From: MW101C3 sp943367595
Lineage (GTDB): Bacteria; Cyanobacteriota; Cyanobacteriia; PCC-6307; Cyanobiaceae
Assembly (NCBI GenBank): GCA_943367595.1
Contig: CALRJS020000006.1
Coordinates: forward strand, 44,322-108,321
Length of the DNA: 64,000 nt
Direction: 5' to 3'
Part shown: piece after piece, positions 49,045 through 57,162 of the stretch
Position numbering within the stretch: the stretch's first letter is position 1
Layout: each line of letters starts with the position of its first letter
Position numbers and translations under genes: made by a program
The notes under the pieces: model-generated
Told to the model about the DNA's origin: nothing
What the model saw: the letters and a program-made list of their open reading frames with translations, nothing else
Database searches by the model: none

Positions 49045-50136
49045 TCAGGCCGGGGTCAGGCTCGGGCTGGAGAGGCTGTGCGCCAGGGTGCGGAAGGCCT
49101 GGCCCATGGCGGAATCCGGCCGGGCCACCACCACCGGCAACCCCTGATCACCGGCCTCCATCACACTCATCTCCAGAGGAAGTTCCGCCAGCAGGGGCAC
49201 CTCGGCTTCAGCGGCCAGGGCGGCGCCGCCACCGCTGCCGAAGATCGCGTAGCGGGCCTCGGGCCTGTCGGGAGGAATGAACACGCTCATGTTCTCCACC
49301 ACGCCCAGCACCTTCACCCCCATCTGCAGGAACATCGCCAGGCCGCGGCGCGCATCCTGCAGCGACACCTTCTGGGGGGTGGTGACGATCACCACGCCGG
49401 CCATCGGCACGGCCTGGGCCAGGGTGAGCTGGGCGTCACCGGTGCCCGGTGGCAGGTCGACCACGAGCACGTCGCGTTCGCCCCAGTTCACCTGATAAAG
49501 AAACTGGCGGATGATGCCGTTGAGCATCGGCCCACGCCACACCACCGGTTGGTTCTCCTGGATCAGCAGGCCCATCGACACCAGGCCGATGCCGCAGGTT
49601 TCGATCGGCGTGAGCACCTGCTGGTCGCCGCTGCCGCTCACCTCAGGGGTGCGGTCGGCCACGCCCAGCATCGTGGGGGCATTGGGGCCGTAGATGTCGG
49701 CGTCCAGCAGGCCCACCTTCAGGCCGCTGGCGGCCAGGGCGCAGGCCAGGTTGACGGCCACCGTGCTCTTGCCGACCCCACCCTTGCCGCTGCTGACGGC
49801 GATCACCCGCTTCACCCCGGGGATGCCCTGGCGCTCGGGCAGCTGCCCCGGGGCCGCCGAGGCGCCATGGCCGTGGCCGTGCCCCGCGCTGGAGGCGGGC
49901 TGGGCCAGCTCGATCTGGACGTCGTCGATGCCATCGAGCGCGAGCAGGGCTGCCCTCGCGGCGCTGGCGATCTGCTCCCGCTGGCTGGTGGCATAGCCGG
50001 GGAGGGCGAGTCGGAACAGGGCGCGGTTGTCCTGGGTGCGCACCTGGCTGATCCAGGCCAGTTCCAGCAGGCTGCGGCCGGTGCCCGCGTCGCAGAGGGC
50101 CTGAAGGGCTTCGCGTGCCTGATCGGCGGTGGCCAT
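49045..50136 (-). CDS. mrp: Mrp/ApbC iron-sulfur cluster carrier
   Basis: A 363-residue Mrp/ApbC P-loop ATPase thought to hold and transfer Fe-S clusters. The N-terminal MIP18-like domain (about 1-90, ending VQIELAQPASS) is followed by a His/Gly linker and the deviant Walker A AVSSGKGGVGKSTVAVNLAC with the extra lysine. Further motifs are DADIYGPNAPTMLGV and VVDLPPGTGDAQLTLAQAV. The CxxC cluster motif of some homologs is not apparent. It is divergent from hemF, with 88 nt between them. Confidence 0.9.
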   Translation of the reverse strand: MATADQAREALQALCDAGTGRSLLELAWISQVRTQDNRALFRLALPGYATSQREQIASAARAALLALDGIDDVQIELAQPASSAGHGHGHGASAAPGQLPERQGIPGVKRVIAVSSGKGGVGKSTVAVNLACALAASGLKVGLLDADIYGPNAPTMLGVADRTPEVSGSGDQQVLTPIETCGIGLVSMGLLIQENQPVVWRGPMLNGIIRQFLYQVNWGERDVLVVDLPPGTGDAQLTLAQAVPMAGVVIVTTPQKVSLQDARRGLAMFLQMGVKVLGVVENMSVFIPPDRPEARYAIFGSGGGAALAAEAEVPLLAELPLEMSVMEAGDQGLPVVVARPDSAMGQAFRTLAHSLSSPSLTPA

Positions 50137-50224
50137 CCGGCTGACTGGGCAAAGAGGGTGATCTTAGGCGCCGCTCCCATGACAGACCCTCTCGAAGGCT
50201 TGTCTGGCGGGGCGACAGGCTGGA

Positions 50225-51394
50225 ATGGTGTTCAGGTATCGGGCGCCGTTTGCGGCGAAGGGAACGGTGGCGGAGCAGGGAGTGGCCAGGCAGGGCGGGC
50301 CGGAGCCGGTGGGAACCCAGTCCCCCGGCACCGCGGGCACAGCGACGGCCCCCGGGCCAGAGGGCGCCTCGACGGCCCCCCCTGCGGATTCACGCCAGCG
50401 CGCCCGGCAGTTGCTGATGGGCCTGCAGGACAGCATCTGCGCGGGGCTGCAAGCCCTCGACGGCGAGGGAACCTTCAAGGAGGAAAGCTGGGAGCGCCCC
50501 GAGGGCGGCGGCGGCCGCTCGCGGGTGATGCGTGAGGGCCGTGTGTTCGAGCAGGGCGGCGTGAACTTCTCCGAGGTGGAGGGCGACAACCTTCCCCCTT
50601 CGATCCTCAACCAGCGGCCCGAGGCCAAGGGGCAGCACTGGTTCGCCACCGGCACCTCGATGGTGCTCCACCCCCGCAACCCCTACGTTCCCACCGTCCA
50701 CCTCAACTACCGCTATTTTGAGGCCGGCCCTGTGTGGTGGTTCGGCGGCGGCGCCGACCTCACCCCCTACTACCCGTTCCTTGAGGACGCCCGCCATTTC
50801 CACGGCACGCTCAAGGCGGCCTGCGACAGCGTTGACCCGGCCTACTACACGGTGTTCAAACCGTGGTGTGACGAATACTTCCACCTGAAGCACCGCGGCG
50901 AGACCCGCGGCATCGGCGGCATCTTCTACGACTACCAGGATCCCGGCGGCATCCTCTACAAGGGGCAGGATCCAGCCGGCCCTGCCGCCGCCGCCAGCAA
51001 GGCCCAGGGCCCCTGCAGCCACGGCTGGGAGCAGCTGTTCCGCCTGGCCGGAGCCTGCGGCAATGCCTTCCTGCCCAGCTACATCCCGATCGTCGAGAAG
51101 CGCAATGGCCTCCCCTACGGCGACCGGGAGCGGCAGTTCCAGCTCTACCGGCGCGGGCGCTACGTGGAGTTCAACCTGGTGTTCGACCGCGGCACGATCT
51201 TCGGCCTGCAGACCAATGGCCGCACCGAGTCGATACTGATGTCGCTGCCGCCACTGGTGCGCTGGGAATACGGCTATGTGCCGGAGCCCGGCAGCCGCGA
51301 AGCGCTGCTCACCGAGCTGTTCACCCGCCCGCAGGCGTGGCTCAGCGATCCATCACTGGAGGAACGCTGCCGACCCCGACAGGCCGTGGATTGA
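50225..51394 (+). CDS. hemF: Oxygen-dependent coproporphyrinogen III oxidase
   Basis: HemF (389 residues) decarboxylates coproporphyrinogen III to protoporphyrinogen IX in heme and chlorophyll synthesis. Core segments are GRVFEQGGVNFSEVEGDNLP, HPRNPYVPTVHLNYRYFEAG, WWFGGGADLTPYYPFLEDAR and HRGETRGIGGIFYDYQDPGG; the C-terminus has YVEFNLVFDRGTIFGLQTNG. The first 55 residues are a low-complexity Gly/Pro/Ala extension beyond the usual start, and a short Ala-rich insert (GPAAAASKAQG) interrupts the later region. Its 3' end overlaps the convergent amidase-like gene by 53 nt. Confidence 0.93.
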   Translation: MVFRYRAPFAAKGTVAEQGVARQGGPEPVGTQSPGTAGTATAPGPEGASTAPPADSRQRARQLLMGLQDSICAGLQALDGEGTFKEESWERPEGGGGRSRVMREGRVFEQGGVNFSEVEGDNLPPSILNQRPEAKGQHWFATGTSMVLHPRNPYVPTVHLNYRYFEAGPVWWFGGGADLTPYYPFLEDARHFHGTLKAACDSVDPAYYTVFKPWCDEYFHLKHRGETRGIGGIFYDYQDPGGILYKGQDPAGPAAAASKAQGPCSHGWEQLFRLAGACGNAFLPSYIPIVEKRNGLPYGDRERQFQLYRRGRYVEFNLVFDRGTIFGLQTNGRTESILMSLPPLVRWEYGYVPEPGSREALLTELFTRPQAWLSDPSLEERCRPRQAVD

Positions 51395-52178
51395 GCGGAG
51401 CCGTCCCGGGCCCGCCAGGGCCGGGCGTGAGACCCGCCTGAATGGCCTGCACCACCCGGGCGGCGATGGCCTCCAGGGTGGCCTGGCGCCGGTCGGGGTC
51501 GCGCAGCGCGGCTTCCAGGGGCCCTTCCAGCTTGCCGATCTCAAGGATGGCGATGCCGCGCCGGGGCGCCCCCAGCCCCTGGCGGAAGCGGGCCGGAAAG
51601 CCACCGAAGGCATCGGCCAGTGCTTCGTCGAGACGGCTGAGCGGCTGCTGCAGCGGCGGGATCAGGCCGGAGCCGAATCCATCGGGGCCGTAGGCATCGA
51701 AGTGGATCTCGACCGCATAGCCGCCGCGTCGGACGTGCTCGCGACCCACGCTCCAGTTGGTGCGGGGATCGTCGCCGTTGACGATCGTGCGGAGCGGGGG
51801 GTCGTAGAAGCCGATGGCCAGACCCCGCTGCTGGCCGAGCCGTGCCACCTCCTGGGCCACCGCCAGGTTCCAGAAGAGCTCGTCGCGGATGCCCGGCTGC
51901 ATCGGAGCCGCCCCGAACAGGGCCACTGCCTCACCCGGTGTGCCGGCGCCGGCGATGCCCTGGGAGTCGGCATGGCCCGCCAGCACCAGAACGGGCGTGC
52001 CGGGGGCGAGCGCGCGGGTGCCCACCCAGTCTTTGCTCAGCCGGGTGCGGGGACCGGTGAGGGGATCGTGGCCGGCCAGGGCCGTCGGCACCGGCAGCGC
52101 GGTGGTGATCACCAGCGCCAGCAGGCCGAACCGGGGCAGCAGCGATCCAGGCCAGCGCGTCGGGGCGAGGCGGTGCAT
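51342..52178 (-). CDS. Exported amidase-like protein
   Basis: A 278-residue protein with a signal peptide (residues 1-36, with the hydrophobic core FGLLALVITTALPVPTALA). The rest resembles an N-acetylmuramoyl-L-alanine amidase-type zinc fold: VLVLAGHADSQG offers a first histidine, YAVEIHFDAYG a second histidine, and IAILEIGKLE a glutamate, in amidase order. Wall hydrolysis is plausible but unproved. The C-terminal 25 residues are Gly/Pro-rich and overlap the hemF 3' end in the opposite direction, so the true end of the fold is earlier. Confidence 0.62.
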   Translation of the reverse strand: MHRLAPTRWPGSLLPRFGLLALVITTALPVPTALAGHDPLTGPRTRLSKDWVGTRALAPGTPVLVLAGHADSQGIAGAGTPGEAVALFGAAPMQPGIRDELFWNLAVAQEVARLGQQRGLAIGFYDPPLRTIVNGDDPRTNWSVGREHVRRGGYAVEIHFDAYGPDGFGSGLIPPLQQPLSRLDEALADAFGGFPARFRQGLGAPRRGIAILEIGKLEGPLEAALRDPDRRQATLEAIAARVVQAIQAGLTPGPGGPGTAPLNPRPVGVGSVPPVMDR

Positions 52179-52183
52179 GGGGA

Positions 52184-52753
52184 TCAGATCGGGGAACTGA
52201 GCAGGGCGCCGTCGCTGGCCAGCTGCAGGCGGGGACCCATCTCCAGTTCCAGGGCGATCAGTTCGTCGCGGTGGGCCCGCAGCTGCAGGCTGCTGCCGGA
52301 GGCCTCATCGCCGCTGATCAGACGCAGCTCCACCTGCTCCTGCCGGTTGGCCCGCCGCCGGTAGACCACCCCCGCCAGTGGGCCTGCCGCCACCAGCAGC
52401 AGCGGCCAGCCGCCCAGCACCGGCAACAGCTGACGCAGCACCAGGCCCAGGCAGGCCGCGCCCACCGCCGCCAGCAGGGACAGCAGCAGCGCCAGATTGG
52501 CACTGGCGGCCACGGTGCCCTGGAAGCGGAGCACCCGCCGCTCGGCGTCGCCGCTGTCGGTGCGCCAGCCGCGTTGCAGCAGCCACTGGCTCAGGCCCTC
52601 CAGCACCTCCACCGGCGGGCGGGGCGAGTGCACCTCCACCACCGTGGTGCGGTCCTTGCTGGCGGCCCGCAGGAAGAACACCAGCCCGATCGCCAGCAGA
52701 ACGGTGAGCAGCAGGGTGGAGCCCAGGGCAGGGGGCATTGGGGAGCGGGCCAT
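52184..52753 (-). CDS. CCB-type cytochrome b6f cofactor assembly protein
   Basis: A 189-residue membrane protein matching the cyanobacterial DUF3529 / cofactor assembly of complex C subunit B group. The diagnostic start is TLLLTVLLAIGLVFFLRAAS followed by KDRTTVVEVHSPRPPVEVLE. Two further hydrophobic segments (ANLALLLSLLAAVGAACLGL and GGWPLLLVAAGPLAGVVY) follow. The group helps attach heme c_n to cytochrome b6. It lies 6 nt upstream of the amidase-like gene on the same strand. Confidence 0.8.
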   Translation of the reverse strand: MARSPMPPALGSTLLLTVLLAIGLVFFLRAASKDRTTVVEVHSPRPPVEVLEGLSQWLLQRGWRTDSGDAERRVLRFQGTVAASANLALLLSLLAAVGAACLGLVLRQLLPVLGGWPLLLVAAGPLAGVVYRRRANRQEQVELRLISGDEASGSSLQLRAHRDELIALELEMGPRLQLASDGALLSSPI

Positions 52754-52793
52754 GTGTGGCGGCCATTCTCTCCCAGTCCCCCGGCGGGCGACG

Positions 52794-53477
52794 ATGACGA
52801 CCGTCGCTTCGCCTTCGATGGGTTCCTCCGCCTCCGCACCCGCCCGCTTCGCCGTCTTCGATGGCGACCTCGACGAGGAATGGCTCGGGCTTTATGCCGC
52901 CGCGCCGGCCCTGGCGGTGGATACCGAAGCCATGGGGCTGGTGCACGGTCGTGACCGCCTCTGTCTGGTGCAGATCGCCGACGACGACGACAACGTCTGC
53001 TGCATCCGTATCGCCCGCGGCCAGAAGGCAGCGCCGCGGCTGCAGCAGCTGATGGAAAGCCCCACGATCGAGAAGGTGTTCCATTTCGCCCGCTTCGATG
53101 TGGCGGCCCTGGGGGAAGGGCTCGGCATCGCCGTGGCGCCGCTGTTCTGCACCAAGGTGGCCAGCCGCCTGGCCCGCACCTACAGCTCCCGCCATGGCCT
53201 CAAGGAGGTGGTGCAGGAGCTGGTGGGGGTGGAGCTCGATAAGCAGGCCCAGAGCAGCGACTGGGGACGGGTGGAGGAACTCGATGAGGTCCAGCTGGCC
53301 TATGCGGCCAACGATGCCCGCTATCTGCTGCCCGCCTACCGCCGTCTGAGCGCGATCCTGGAGCGCGAAGAGCGCCTTGAGCTGGCGCAGCGTTGCTTTG
53401 CCTGCATCCCGGTGTTCGCCGACCTGGACCGCAGCCGCTTCGGCTCCGTGTTCGAGCATTCGGCCCAGGGTCGCTGA
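52794..53477 (+). CDS. RNase D-like 3'-5' exonuclease
   Basis: A 227-residue DEDDy-type 3'-5' exonuclease domain protein. Exo I is ALAVDTEAMGLVHGRDRLCL with its D and E. Exo II is VFHFARFDVAALGE with the aspartate. Exo III is QLAYAANDARYLLPAYRRL with the tyrosine and aspartate. There is no HRDC domain, so it is a short RNase D-like or WRN-exo-like enzyme, acting on RNA or DNA ends. The ATG at 52794 is used; one at 52818 is also possible. Confidence 0.87.
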   Translation: MTTVASPSMGSSASAPARFAVFDGDLDEEWLGLYAAAPALAVDTEAMGLVHGRDRLCLVQIADDDDNVCCIRIARGQKAAPRLQQLMESPTIEKVFHFARFDVAALGEGLGIAVAPLFCTKVASRLARTYSSRHGLKEVVQELVGVELDKQAQSSDWGRVEELDEVQLAYAANDARYLLPAYRRLSAILEREERLELAQRCFACIPVFADLDRSRFGSVFEHSAQGR

Positions 53478-53529
53478 AGATCCGCACGCACAGGGCCGCT
53501 GAAGCCCTTCCGCTCGGGGCCGGTGACGG

Positions 53530-53787
53530 TCAGTCCTCGTCGAGGAAGTTGGATTCCGAAGGCTTGGCCACCAGCAGCTCATCGAGCAGCCGGCCCTGGC
53601 TGAGAGCATCGGCGCGGGCCGCCTCGATCAGCCGCTCGGCGATCACCACCCGACCGGCGGCGTCACGCACCGACTCCCGTGCCGCCTGCAGATCCACCCG
53701 CCGCCGGGCGGAGGAGATGCTGATGCCCAGCAGGGTGGCCAGGTTGCCGGTGGCCACGGCATAGGCCCGATTGGGCGGAACTGGCAT
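53530..53787 (-). CDS. Small conserved-type cyanobacterial protein
   Basis: An 85-residue protein starting MPVPPNRAYAVATGNLATLL. It is mostly helical and charged (ARRRVDLQAARESVRDAAGR, then RLIEAARADALSQGRLLDEL) with an acidic end (SESNFLDED). I recognise it only as the kind of small hypothetical protein common in this group; no motif suggests a function. It lies 36 nt downstream of the glycosyltransferase gene on the same strand. Confidence 0.75.
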   Translation of the reverse strand: MPVPPNRAYAVATGNLATLLGISISSARRRVDLQAARESVRDAAGRVVIAERLIEAARADALSQGRLLDELLVAKPSESNFLDED

Positions 53788-53823
53788 CAGGGGGGTGCGT
53801 AGGGAGTTGCCCCCATCCTCGCC

Positions 53824-55065
53824 TCAGCTCCGGCCCCCGGCGATCAGCTGGCGCTCGAGCAGGGCCGCCAGTCGCTCGCTGCCGCCGGCGTTGCCCATGC
53901 GGCGCCTGCCGATCTGGCCCAGACGACGGACGCCGGCGGGATCCTGCAGCAGCTCCTTCAGGCGACGGGTCAATGCGCCGGGGCTGGCGCAGACCTGCAC
54001 CGCTCCCCCCAGCAGCCGGCTCTGCCGGCGCGCGAAGGCCTGCGTGAACTGCGGGCCGGGACCCGGCAGGGACAGGGCTGGCAGGCCGAGCCCCACGAGT
54101 TGTTCGGTGGCCGTGCCCGCCGTGGCCAGGCCAAGTTCTCCCCACCCCGCCCAACGCGGAAAGCAACCCCGGCCCAGCAGCAGCACCATCGCGCCCCGCC
54201 GCCAGGCCTGGTCGGCGCCGCTGCCCCCGGGCACGGCAACAGGTTGGAAGCCATGGGCTCGCAGCGCTGGGCCCAGCTGCTCCGGCGCCGGGGTGGCACC
54301 GATCGGGCAGAACACCAGCGTGTCGTGCTCCTCAGCCAGCCCCTGAAGGGCAGAAAGGAGCCGCTCGAAATTGCGGACCGCCTCCGGCAGACGGCTGCCG
54401 CACAGCAGCACCAGCCGCCGGCTGGAAGCCAGGGCCGCCGGCAGGGCCGTGGGGGTCAGCCCATCCATCATCGGGTTGCCGGGAGCCAGAGCCGGCACCC
54501 CATGGCGGCGCAGCCCCCGGGCGGTGAGCCCATCACGGACCGCCACCAGCCGGCAGCGCAGCGAGCCCATCAGCGCCCACTCCCAGGGATCCCACTCGCT
54601 GCCTTTGCAGCGGTGATAGCCATCGGCCAGGCCGTTGTGACCCGGGCCGCTGCGCCAGGTGTAATCGCTCTTGGGCGTGCCGATGAAGGCGAACGGTGCC
54701 CCGCTGCTCCAGGCCAGGGCCAGGGGCAGCAGGTCCCCCACGGCGAGCAGGGGCTGGTGGGTGCGTCCCCAGCGGCGCACCGTCTGCAGGTGGCCCCAGC
54801 TCAGCTGGGGCAGGCCGGCCACGAGGTCCTGAACCAGCCCGGAGAGGCTCTGGTTGCTGAAGCCGCCGCTTGGCAGCCGTTGGCGGGGGCCGATGCGCTG
54901 CAGGGCGCCGGCGGCTTCGGCCGCGGCAAAGCACTGCCCTTCCCCCACCAGAGGCAGCACGCACACGTCCAGGTGCGGCTGCCGCTGCTGCAGGGCCTCG
55001 ATCACCTTGAGCGCGATCAGATCCTCCCCATGCCCGTTGCTAAGGACCAGCAGACGGGAGGGCAT
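53824..55065 (-). CDS. Lipid-A-disaccharide-synthase-related glycosyltransferase
   Basis: A 413-residue GT-B type protein of the LpxB-related group found in cyanobacteria. It starts MPSRLLVLSNGHGEDLIALK, and contains PFAFIGTPKSDYTWRSGPGH, LALAPGNPMMDGL-type turn (PALAPGNPMMDGL), SSRRLVLLCGSRLPEAVRNF and the nucleotide-sugar region LATAGTATEQLVGLGLPALS. These parallel LpxB, but the group is distinct and the sugar acceptor is unknown. The upstream open frame (to 55242) runs through tRNA-Cys and is rejected. Confidence 0.85.
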   Translation of the reverse strand: MPSRLLVLSNGHGEDLIALKVIEALQQRQPHLDVCVLPLVGEGQCFAAAEAAGALQRIGPRQRLPSGGFSNQSLSGLVQDLVAGLPQLSWGHLQTVRRWGRTHQPLLAVGDLLPLALAWSSGAPFAFIGTPKSDYTWRSGPGHNGLADGYHRCKGSEWDPWEWALMGSLRCRLVAVRDGLTARGLRRHGVPALAPGNPMMDGLTPTALPAALASSRRLVLLCGSRLPEAVRNFERLLSALQGLAEEHDTLVFCPIGATPAPEQLGPALRAHGFQPVAVPGGSGADQAWRRGAMVLLLGRGCFPRWAGWGELGLATAGTATEQLVGLGLPALSLPGPGPQFTQAFARRQSRLLGGAVQVCASPGALTRRLKELLQDPAGVRRLGQIGRRRMGNAGGSERLAALLERQLIAGGRS

Positions 55066-55110
55066 GCCGTGGCTGATACGATCCGGTCCAGGGAGTTTGC
55101 TCCCTCGTGC

Positions 55111-55181
55111 GGCGGCATGGCCAAGTGGTAAGGCAGAGGATTGCAAATCCTTTACCCCCAGTTCGAATCTGGGTGCCGCCT
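55111..55181 (+). tRNA. tRNA-Cys (GCA anticodon)
   Basis: A 71-nt tRNA: acceptor GGCGGCA pairs with TGCCGCC, discriminator T, anticodon loop ATTGCAAAT region carrying GCA, and T arm CAGTTCGAATCTG. No CCA is encoded. It is divergent from the glycosyltransferase gene. Confidence 0.95.
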
Positions 55182-55278
55182 CTTCATTCCATGAACCCTG
55201 TAGCTCCTCGCGTCTCCAGCAGGCGTTGGTGCCTGGGGTCACAGGTGCGTGCAGGGCAGCGGCGCGCTGGCCGCGCCG

Positions 55279-55806
55279 TCAGAAGCTGGCCTGCGCTTGC
55301 CAGCGCTCTCCACTGAAGGATGTGCCTTCGCAGCTCAGCTGCAGTTGCTCCACCTTGCAGCGGCCCCGCACCGGCCAGGCCTTGGGCAGGCTGGTCGCCA
55401 GCCCGCGGCCGTCGAAGCCGCTTTCGCTGATGCTGCCGATCTCCGTTTCGATCGGCCCCTGCAGGCGGCAACGGCCCTGACGGCATTGCAGCGGCTGGCT
55501 GCCCGGCGTCAGCACCCCCGCAAAGGTGAGCTGATGGCTCACGGCCTCCGCTTCCGGCAGAAAGAAGCGGATGCTGAGCGACCCACGGGCGCGTTGCTCC
55601 AGCTGGATCGAGGTGCAGTCCACCGCCGGCGCCTCCGCCAGGTTGGCGCGGCAGGTGCCGGGTGCTTTGCGCAGCCGGCCGAAATCGTCACCCGGTTCAG
55701 CGGCTCGGACGCCTGAAGGGAAGGGAAGGAACAGCGGGACGACGGTGAGTAACGCCAGGGAGAGGCGGGCCGCCCATCGGCCCGCCATGTTCAAAGGAGT
55801 TCGCAC
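55279..55806 (-). CDS. Exported protein of unknown function
   Basis: A 175-residue protein with a signal peptide (residues 1-35, core ARLSLALLTVVPLFLPFPSG, likely cleavage near VRAAEP). The mature part is beta-rich, with about seven cysteines that could pair in the periplasm (GTCRANLAEAPAVDCTSI, LQCRQGRCRLQG, RGRCKVEQLQLSCEG). I do not recognise a family. Confidence 0.72.
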   Translation of the reverse strand: MRTPLNMAGRWAARLSLALLTVVPLFLPFPSGVRAAEPGDDFGRLRKAPGTCRANLAEAPAVDCTSIQLEQRARGSLSIRFFLPEAEAVSHQLTFAGVLTPGSQPLQCRQGRCRLQGPIETEIGSISESGFDGRGLATSLPKAWPVRGRCKVEQLQLSCEGTSFSGERWQAQASF

Positions 55807-55886
55807 GGCTCAGGGGAGGGATGAACCCCATTGTCTGCGCTGATCCAGGGGAGCGGCCACAGCGGGACCGCCGGCCAGCACGTGAA

Positions 55887-56045
55887 TCAGTAGCCGGAAT
55901 CCGCCACGCAGGCCCCATGGCAGGCGATCCCGTTGCTGGCGGTGCGCCCGCAGTGCTGGCACAGCACCGGTTCGGCAGGGGTGGAATCAGCTACGGCCAC
56001 GGGAGGCTCGGGGCTTGGCTCGGGCAACCGGCCGCCTGGCTGCAT
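55887..56045 (-). CDS. 52-residue cysteine-rich zinc-ribbon-like protein
   Basis: A short gene from an ATG at 56045 to a TGA at 55887-55889. The first half is Pro-rich (MQPGGRLPEPSPEPPVAVAD); the second half has C29-x-x-C32 in VLCQHCGRTASNG and C42-x-x-x-C46 in ACHGACVADSGY. The ending resembles small conserved cyanobacterial proteins with a CxxCGRTxxNG pattern. Four spaced cysteines suggest one bound metal. It is divergent from the aldo/keto reductase gene. Confidence 0.7.
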   Translation of the reverse strand: MQPGGRLPEPSPEPPVAVADSTPAEPVLCQHCGRTASNGIACHGACVADSGY

Positions 56046-56103
56046 GACGCTCTACGGCAACGAACCACGATCATGGCCACCAGGCCGTGGAGAACGTGGA
56101 GCC

Positions 56104-57111
56104 ATGCAGGAGCGGAGTTCCTCCCTCGAGCCTGCTGCGCCGGCAGCAGCGGTCCCAGCCATCGGCGTGGGCACCTGGGCCTGGGGCAACCAGTTTCTGT
56201 GGGGCTACCAGCCCGAGCGGCACGACGCCGAGCTGGAGGCCACGTTTCAGCGGGCGGTGGCCCAGGGCTTCCGGTTCTTCGACACCGCCGATTCCTACGG
56301 CATCGGCCGGTTCACGGGCCGCAGCGAAACCCTGCTCGGCCGCTTCGCTGCGGCCCTGCCACCCGGCGAGCGGCAGGCGTTGTGCGTGGCCACCAAGCTG
56401 GCCCCCTTCCCCTGGCGGCTGGGCCGCGGCGGTTTCGGGCGTGCCTTCGATGCATCAAGCGAGCGCCTGCGGGGCAAACTCGACCAGGTGCAGCTGCACT
56501 GGAGCACCGCCCGCTACGCGCCCTGGCAGGAGGGCCCCCTGCTCGACGGACTGGCGGATCGGGTGCTGGCCGGTGCTGCCACCAGCCTCGGGGTATCGAA
56601 CATGGGCCCGCAGCGCCTGCGCCGTGTGCACCGGCACCTGGCCACGCGGGGCGTGCGGCTGGCGAGCCTGCAGGTGCAGATCTCGCTGCTGGCGCCAGAG
56701 GCGCTGGCGCCGGGGGGCGTGGCGGACTGTTGCCGCGAGCTCGGCGTCGAGCTGATCGCCGATAGCCCTCTCGCCCTGGGTCTGCTCAGCGATCGCCATC
56801 GGGCGGGCGAGAGCTGGCCGGCGGGCCCGCGGGGCGTGCTGTATCGCCGCTTATTGCCGCGGATCACCCCGTTGCTTGAGGCGATGCGGGCGATGGCCCG
56901 TGCCCGTGGGGCCCAGGTGGCGGAAGTGGCGCTGAACTGGTGCCGCGCCCACGGAGCCATGCCGATCCCCGGCCTGCGCACGACGGCACAGGTGGATGGC
57001 GCGGCGGCGGCGCTGGCCTGGCAGCTCACCACTGATGAACGCCGCGAGCTGGATGGGCTGGCACTGGTTCTGCCGGTGCGCATGCCCGCCAATCCCTTCC
57101 AGAGCGCCTGA
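56104..57111 (+). CDS. Aldo/keto reductase
   Basis: A 335-residue aldo/keto reductase. The catalytic set is present: D and Y in FRFFDTADSYGIGRFTGRSE, K in CVATKLAPFPW and H in QLHWSTARYAP. The NADPH site is indicated by SLGVSNMGPQRLRRVH and the C-terminal PIPGLRTTAQVDGAAAAL. Cyanobacterial and plant members (pyridoxal reductase or chloroplast AKR groups) share this layout; the substrate is unknown. The ATG at 56104 is preferred because earlier codons overlap the short cysteine-rich gene. The stop codon sits inside a 14-bp inverted repeat. Confidence 0.88.
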   Translation: MQERSSSLEPAAPAAAVPAIGVGTWAWGNQFLWGYQPERHDAELEATFQRAVAQGFRFFDTADSYGIGRFTGRSETLLGRFAAALPPGERQALCVATKLAPFPWRLGRGGFGRAFDASSERLRGKLDQVQLHWSTARYAPWQEGPLLDGLADRVLAGAATSLGVSNMGPQRLRRVHRHLATRGVRLASLQVQISLLAPEALAPGGVADCCRELGVELIADSPLALGLLSDRHRAGESWPAGPRGVLYRRLLPRITPLLEAMRAMARARGAQVAEVALNWCRAHGAMPIPGLRTTAQVDGAAAALAWQLTTDERRELDGLALVLPVRMPANPFQSA

Positions 57112-57128
57112 ACCCAGGCGCTCTGGAA
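57097..57128. terminator. Perfect 14-bp inverted repeat over the AKR stop codon
   Basis: TTCCAGAGCGCCTG (57097-57110) and CAGGCGCTCTGGAA (57115-57128) are exact inverted repeats with the loop AACC. The AKR stop TGA (57109-57111) is inside. It lies between two convergent genes and lacks a T tract in either direction, so it may be a bidirectional barrier or an mRNA 3'-end stabiliser. Confidence 0.6.
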
Positions 57129-57162
57129 AGGCGAACGACGGCTGAACAGGCGCCCTGAGTGC

